Of a stretch of 64,000 bases of DNA, positions 57,513 through 64,000 are shown in pieces. A model generated the notes under the pieces. It did no database searches. It was not told the origin of the DNA and saw only the letters and a list, made by a program, of their open reading frames with translations. Numbering within the stretch: position 1 is the first letter of the stretch; each line of letters opens with the position of its first letter. A program made the translations under genes and the position numbers. The DNA lies in the NCBI GenBank assembly GCA_036346275.1, contig CM070723.1, forward strand, positions 6,200,001 to 6,264,000, read 5' to 3'. This stretch comes from Otatea glauca (Eukaryota; Streptophyta; Magnoliopsida; Poales; Poaceae).

Positions 57513-58415
57513 TTAGCGTGCTTTTCAGCTGCACCCCAAATACCTGCAAGATTTGTCTCACGGATAGCCAGCCAGCGTTGCGTCCACGTGGTTTCACTGT
57601 TCGTGTGCACGGCGGCGCGACGCGCTGTTATAGCTAGTAAATCATGACGAGCAAACAACCACTGAACCACCCAAGCAAAGCGTTGTTTCGAGCATGGAAA
57701 AAAATAGCCCTCAAGGTTTTCTACTAGCTACTTTTGGGGCCTTAAAACCGTGGAATTTCCCTGTAAAAGAACAATTTGACCTGAGGCAAAATCGTACGGA
57801 CTAACTTAGAACAAAACTGGAATTTAATTACGTGAGATTTCAACTCTAGAACAAACGGTTACAATGTATCCTCAGCACACAACACCCACCTAACCTAGTT
57901 ACTACACTGCCGACCACGCTAAATAACTGTCAAAAATCGAATTTTATGTGTGACTATAGTTTTGTTAGTACTGGCTACCACACTAAATCTTTACTAATAT
58001 ATAAATATGAGTTGATGACGACTGTTTATCCTCCCTTTCCTTGTCTATAAGAAAAGCAATACGCAGACATATAAACCGTTGGTCATAACATGTTCTTCCT
58101 ACCTCCTACGAATAAAAAGAAAACTAACCGTATCTTTCTTTTTACCTGCACATTCTCTCTTCGATCGAGCTATTCTATACTTTTTTCCCGTAACAACTCA
58201 AAGTGTAAATTTATTATTATAAATACGATGGTACGATTTAATTATTTAGTTAAAAGTACTTGTGCTTGAACAGGACTTGAACTTTACTTTTTCACCTAGT
58301 TTCGCGGGAAACTAGACAGACACAGCTGTCTTGAAACAAACGAACACAGCGTAATAGGCTTATAGAGTTATAGGCATGATCAAATGATCTATTGATCACC
58401 CGTGCCGTGCTCCAT
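57513..58415. other. Intergenic, nothing recognised
   Basis: No gene, RNA or clear transposon boundary was found. The minus-strand frame at 57476-57670 is unsupported. Confidence 0.35.
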
Positions 58416-58424
58416 GCCTCCGTC

Positions 58425-59930
58425 CAAGGTTCCAAATTTCGGCGAAATTTCGCTGAGATTTCGGATTTTGGACCACTCCAAAATCTCAAGTACCGTTCGG
58501 AAAAAAGTTTTGAAATTGCTATAGTAAAATCCGAAATTCCGGTTTTTTCGGCGAAATCTCGCCAAATTTAACCGAAATTTCGTGTTTTTTGGCCGGTTTT
58601 GAAAGTTTTAGAGCCGGATTTGACCGGATTTGGTCCAATAACCCTTAGGAAAGTCATCTTCTATGAAAATTTGTTGAAAAACCTAATTTTTTAAATATTT
58701 TAAAATTTTGGCAGAAACACTGTCCGGTTTTTATAAAATTGTACAAGCTTGATAAACATCTGAAAATTTTATGGTACTATCCTTAGTAGTTTAGGATAAT
58801 ACATAAAAAATTTAAAAATAATTTAACTTCATTTGTTATCTTTAAAAAGTCAAAAACAGAATGAACATAATTGGGATAGTTATATTGTCAGAATTTTATA
58901 AATTTTCTTGAGTATGATTATGATCTAGTTTTTTTTGAGAGATTAATAATTGACTCAGTACCATTATATAATTTTTTCAAAAAAATTAAACTTTGTTTGT
59001 TTGGTTAATCAAATCTATGCCAGCATTGAACTTCGTTTGTTATATTATATTTCAAAAATAAAAAAGAAAAGAACATAAATGGTACTGTGCCTTGTAAGAA
59101 TTTTATAAATTCACTGGAGTGTGATCATGAATCAAAATTTTTATGGGATATTAATAATTTCGTTATCACCGTTCTGTAAAATTTTCAAAAAATTTTATGG
59201 TTTATATAATTTTTAATTTTGTTCAAGTTTGCCGGTAAGCCTTTTAACAGGACAGTAGTACTTTTCGAATTTTTAAAAATTTATACAGTTTGATCATCAT
59301 CTGAAAATTTTATGAGAGCATTATAGATACATCATAACCGTGCACAAAAAATTTCAACATTTTCTAACTTCATTTGTACCATTTTCCATTCGGATCAAAC
59401 TTGTCGATCGTTGTTCATGCGACAGCGCCACTCTCCGAATCTTTAAAAATTCCTCACATGTGATAATCAGCTGAAATTTTTATGATAATATTAGTTATAG
59501 ATCATAACCATGCACAAAAAATTTCAACAGTTTATAACTTGATTTGTACCATTTTCCATTCCGATCAAACTTGTCGGTCAGTGTTTTATCAGAACAGTAC
59601 TACTCTCCGAATTTTTAAAAATTCCTCAGATGTGATAATTAGCTGAAATTTTTGTGAGAACATGAGCATTGTGTCAGGAACCTCCAAAAAATATTTCAAA
59701 ATTTTTCGATAACGTTTAGACTACTTTTCAGCCAGTGCAAAAAACCCGAAATTTCGGAAATTTCGCCCGAAATTTCGGGTTTTTTCGCCGAATTTCGGTT
59801 TTTATTTTCCGGATTGAACCGGATTTGAATTTTCAAATTCAAATTTCATCCGAAATAATTCTTAAATTTCGCGAAATTTCGTTATCCGGCCTGAGACGAA
59901 ATTCATTCCAAAACCGAAATTTAAAACCTG
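58425..59930. mobile_element. Non-autonomous MULE-like element just upstream of the helicase gene
   Basis: The left end caaggttccaaatttcgg is inverted relative to the right end ccgaaatttaaaacctg. It is flanked by gcctccgtc (58416-58424) and gcctccatc (59931-59939), a 9-bp duplication with one change. Both ends are full of cgaaatttcg words. The interior holds ~176-bp repeats (gtaccattttccattc at about 59381 and 59557) that match, inverted, the subterminal repeats at 22390-23010. 1506 bp, no transposase. It ends 204 bp before the helicase start codon. Confidence 0.75.
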
Positions 59931-60134
59931 GCCTCCATCCCACCGTAACCCAGTAGTAGATCGGATCGGACGCTATCCAAAAAAGAAATAAAACTCGAGA
60001 AAAGGCGAAGAGTTCGCGGAAACAAGCACCAAACCTGCTTCGTCTCCCAGCTTTTTCCCTCCTCCCCTCGATTCTAACAACCGCTCCTCCGCTCTCCAAA
60101 ACCTCCCCAAACCCTCGGAACCCACGCCGCAGCC

Positions 60135-63100
60135 ATGCGCAGATCTCACGACTGCCGCCCCTTCCGGCCGCCGGACTGGGGCTCGCCGCCTCCCCGCCGC
60201 TACCACCACCACCAACACCAACGCTACCGCCCGCCGCAGCCGCCCCCGCCGCAGTTCGCCGTGATCCTCCTCCGCGCGGGCCCCAACTTCTCCACCCCGC
60301 TCGCCCCGGAGATCGAGGCCCTCGTCGCTGGCCTCCCGTCCCCGCCGCCCGACAATCTCTCTGTCCGCTCCTCCGGCCGCCACGCCGCGCGCCTCCTCTT
60401 CCGCTCGCTCCTCGCCGCCGCCGCCGCCGCACGCGAGCTCTGGTCGCTCCGCCTCGAGGGCCTCCACTCCCTGACCCCGCACCTAACGGAGCCAGCCCTC
60501 GCCTCCCACGCCTTCCCCCTTATCGCCTCCCTTTTCGCCGACCACGCCTCCTGCCTCCTCAACTCCGACCTCGTCTCCCTCTCCGCCGTCCGCTCCGCTG
60601 AACTCGCGGGATCTATCCAGGTCGTCAAACAACGCCTGGGTACCCGCAATCGCTTCCGCGACTTCGATCAGCTCCATCTCCAGAAGAGAACACTCGAGGC
60701 CGAGAAGGACTTGGTAGACGCCAAAAGTGCCGAGTACGAAGCAGCGATGAGGTCGATACAGCGTGCCATGTTGCGTGAGACGGTGGACGAGGAGGGGGTG
60801 GATGTGTTTGGGATTGGGGAAGGCGAGGAGGTGGACTTTGCGAGGGTGCACATGACGATGCTGCGCGAGTGCAGGAGGCTCAAGGAGGGGCTACCGATCT
60901 ACGCATACCGCAGGAAGATTCTTAATCACATTTTCGCTAACCAGGTAAGGATGGGAGTTCTCTATGCAGTTCGAGCCATTTGATTGTTTGTGATTGTTAT
61001 ACTTGGAACTCTGGAGAAAGAGTTGTGCGTGGAGTTTGGTTGTGTGCATGTTTTCAGATTGCAATGTGCTGTCAAGTTTCAACTTTGTTTAAATGGGTTC
61101 TCCATCTTTGTAAATTAATTCAAGTCATGTCTTGAGTTTTGAATTTTTATGTGTGTTGGCAGAATATTCTTGCTCGTGCTTTTCCGATGGAATTGCGTGT
61201 GTTATTAGTGGCTTCGACGCTTATCAGCAGAGGGTTTTTAGGTGCATTTTTGCTGATGAGGCGCTAATCTTTTTTATTATGTAGTTTTTCCAATGTTTGG
61301 TTGCCAGCATTGTGTTTTACTCACAATTATCCCCTGTATTTAGTTTCACTCATTTGTTTATGAGAATTTGTAAATCATGACATGCCGATGCAAAAAATAG
61401 TGGGCTTAAGTTATATGAGCTTTGTTTTCCATAGGTTATGATCTTAATTGGGGAAACAGGTTCTGGGAAAAGCACGCAATTGGTTCAGTTTCTTGCTGAC
61501 TCAGGTCTTGCTGGTAATGGCTCAATTGTCTGTACTCAACCTCGGAAAATTTCTGCTATATCGTTGTCACATAGAGTAGATGAAGAAAGTAACGGCTGCT
61601 ACAGGGACAATTTCGTGTTGTCATATCCAACATTTTTAAATTCTCAAGATTTCAGTTCGAAGATCATATTTACCACAGATAGTTGTCTTTTACATCACTT
61701 CATGAATGATATGGGTCTGGATGGCATTTCATTTATTATTGTTGATGAGGCTCATGAAAGAAGCTTGAACACTGATCTTCTCTTAGCTTTGATTAAGAAG
61801 AAGCTGCTTGATAGGTTGGATTTGCGACTTATTATAATGTCTGCCACTGCTGATGCTAATAGACTTGCTGAGTACTTTTATGGCTGTCAAACATTTCATG
61901 TTAAAGGGCGATCTTTTCCTGTTGAAATTAAATATGTTCCAGATATATCACTGGAGGGTTACTTCAATACTGTTCCAAACCCTCTGCGTGGTGCTTGTGC
62001 TACTGCTGCATATGTTTATGATGTTGTAAGAATGGTAAACATCATTCACAAGAACGAAGAAGAGGGTGCTGTCCTTGCTTTTTTGACATCTCAATTGGAA
62101 GTTGAATGGGCTTGTGAAAACTTCAGTGATCCAAATGCTGTGGTACTTCCTATGCATGGAAAGCTTTCCCATGTAGAACAGAGTCTTGTTTTTAAAAGCT
62201 ATCCTGGAAAGAGAAAAATTATCTTCTGCACGAATATAGCGGAAACATCATTGACTATAAAAGAAGTGAAGTATGTTGTTGATTCTGGACTGGCCAAGGA
62301 GAGCCGATTTGTGCCTAGCAGTGGTCTTAATGTACTGAAAGTCAATAGGATCTCCCAAAGTTCTGCTAATCAACGTGCTGGCCGGGCAGGTCGAACAGGA
62401 GCAGGGAAGTGTTACAGACTTTACTCCGAATCTGACTTCAGTATGATGGAAGTACATCAAGAACCTGAAATCAGGAAAGTTCATCTTGGCACCGCTGTTC
62501 TGAGAATACTTGCTTTGGGTATTAGGGATGCGCAAAATTTTGAGTTTGTTGATGCCCCAAATCCAGAAGCCATCAATATGGCTGTGAATAATCTTGAGCA
62601 ACTGGGTGCTGTCAAATGTAAATACGATGGCTTTGAGCTGACTGATACTGGGCTCCACCTGGTCAGATTGGGGATTGAGCCGAGGCTTGGGAAAATTATG
62701 CTTGACTGCTTTGGTTTTGGTTTGAGGAAGGAAGGTGTAGTTCTAGCTGCTGTTATGTCAAATTCTAGCAGCATATTTTGTAGAGTGGGCACTGATGAGG
62801 AGAAATATAAAGCAGACTGTCTGAAGGTCCCACTCTGTCACCCGGATGGAGATCTGTTTACTTTTCTTGCTGTGTATAAGAAGTGGGAGGATGAGCATGA
62901 AAGAAGGAATATGTGGTGCTGGCAGAATAGCATCAATGCCAAGACCATGAGGAGGTGCCAGGAAACTATTTCAGAACTCGAAAATTGTCTAAAGCATGAG
63001 CTAAACATTATCGTCCCAAGTTATTGGTGTTGGAATCCTGAGGAGCCCACCGTGCACGATAAGTTGCTTAAGAGAATTATTCTATCATCCCTTACAGGTA

Positions 63101-64000
63101 ATCTTGCTATGTTTTCAGGACATGAAATATTTGGTTACCAGGTGATTTCGACAGATCAGGTTGTGAAACTTCATCCCTCATGCTCATTGCTCATTTATGG
63201 CAGCAAGCCTGAGTGGGTGGTGTTTACAGAAATCTTGTCAGTTCCAAATCAATATTTGGTATGTGTAACTGCTGTTGATCATGATGCCTTGTGTACAATT
63301 CATCCAAGGCCTTTCATTCAGCAACTGGAGAAGCATAAATTGCAGATGAAGGTGATTGGTGGGCTTGGCAATAGCTTGCTGAGAAGATTTTGTGGCAAGT
63401 CTGCCCAAAATCAGCAGAGGATTCTCTCACTTGTCAAGGAAGATTGCAGGGATGACCGTATAACTGTTGAAATTGACTTCAGAAATAATGAAATTCTGTT
63501 ATTTGCTACAGAACATGACATGGAAAAGGCCTTTTGCATTGTTAAAAATGCTTTGGAATGTGAAACTAGGATGTTGAGGAATGAGTGCCTTGAGAGAAGT
63601 TTATTTCCCGGAAGATCTGGCAGTTCTACTCTTGCACTCTTTGGCTCGGGTGCTGAAATCAAGCATTTGGAACTTGAGAAGAGGTATCTAACAGTAGAGG
63701 TTATGCATCAAAATGCCCATGACATAAATGACAGGGAGCTTATTTGCTTGGTGGATACTCTGATCTCTGGTGTTGCTAATTTTCATAAAGTTGTTCGGAA
63801 TTTTCAGATAGCCTCTGATGAAACAAAGTTCGGGAAGTTTACGTTCCTCAAACCTGAAAATGCTGAAGATGCTGTTTCAAAATTGAACGGGATGGAATTT
63901 CATGGTTCCTCATTGAAAGTGGTTCCAGTATGCTCTTCCGATAATCGAGGATTACCGTTTCCTGCAGTAAGAGCTAAAGTATCATGGCCGCGTAAACCAA
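60135..64000 (+). CDS. DEAH-box RNA helicase, DEAH11/DEAH12-type, 3' end outside window
   Basis: Exon 1 is 60135-60944 (270 codons from MRRSHDCRP; Pro/His-rich start, then a helical region). Exon 2 starts at 61435 and stays open to the window edge (855 codons shown), joined in phase by a GT-AG intron of 490 bp. Motifs by residue: Walker A GETGSGKST 276-284, TQPRK, DEAH 374-377, SAT 406-408, ITNIAETS-type FCTNIAETSLTI, and QRAGRAGRTG 583-592. The helicase-associated HA2 and OB-like regions follow. The family is plant DEAH-box helicase DEAH11/12, which ends in RBR zinc fingers that would lie beyond 64000. It unwinds RNA using ATP; the combined ubiquitin-ligase domain is a family feature I cannot see here. 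The first ATG in this frame follows a C-rich 5' leader. No lesions are visible. Confidence 0.9.

Noticed and set aside
59839..60649. Minus-strand Gly/Arg-rich frames opposite the helicase 5' end
   Set aside because: They are shadows of the GC-rich exon 1 on the + strand, whose translation joins in frame to conserved helicase motifs.

Overview
This window is nuclear DNA of a grass (Poaceae). The genes have spliced exons with GT-AG introns. Plant-specific families are present: plant mobile domain (PMD) proteins, a DEAH11/DEAH12-type helicase and a plant-type COX6b with an acidic N-terminal extension. The repeats are typical of grasses: MULEs, Ac/Ds-like hAT elements, Helitrons with TCTCTACTACT starts, and small GGCCCTGTTTGG-type elements. 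I see no bacterial, organellar or viral genes. I cannot name the species.

Only three ordinary host loci are visible, all on the + strand, and most of the rest is nested transposon. (1) 7464-10260 is the 3' seven exons of a zinc alcohol dehydrogenase-like gene, with its first exons missing. (2) 10863-16523 is a cytochrome c oxidase subunit 6b gene. It is broken by a stop, several one-base deletions and a Cys-to-Tyr change, and is interrupted by a solo LTR that itself carries a hAT element. Its last two exons lie in a 2.28-kb tandem duplication (15547-17828 and 17831-20111). (3) 60135-64000+ is the intact 5' part of a DEAH-box RNA helicase gene that runs off the right edge.

1-6830 is the right part of a Mutator-like element read on the - strand. 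It holds a decayed MULE transposase, then a PMD region, with an array of ~290-bp tandem repeats beyond the transposase start. 22075-30337 is a related element with ~270-bp terminal inverted repeats. It has lost the transposase and most of the PMD but keeps an apparently intact 199-aa Myb/SANT-like gene and an array of ~343-bp repeats.

32908-47725 is a decayed autonomous Helitron (RepHel plus an RPA-like gene; outer ends tentative). A 3.5-kb LTR-type element (35936-39455) sits at one of its splice donors. A second Helitron (42835-45299), carrying an aspartic protease fragment, is inserted in it. 47726-60000 is a patchwork: a glycosyl-hydrolase-like fragment, a second LTR-type element, a long-TIR element, two hAT elements, a MITE and a MULE-like element ending about 200 bp before the helicase start codon.

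The most unusual structure is in the LTR-type element at 35936-39455. It holds some twenty short inverted repeats whose arms differ but whose 5-base spacer is almost always ACACA. Exact target-site duplications let many insertions be ordered in time.
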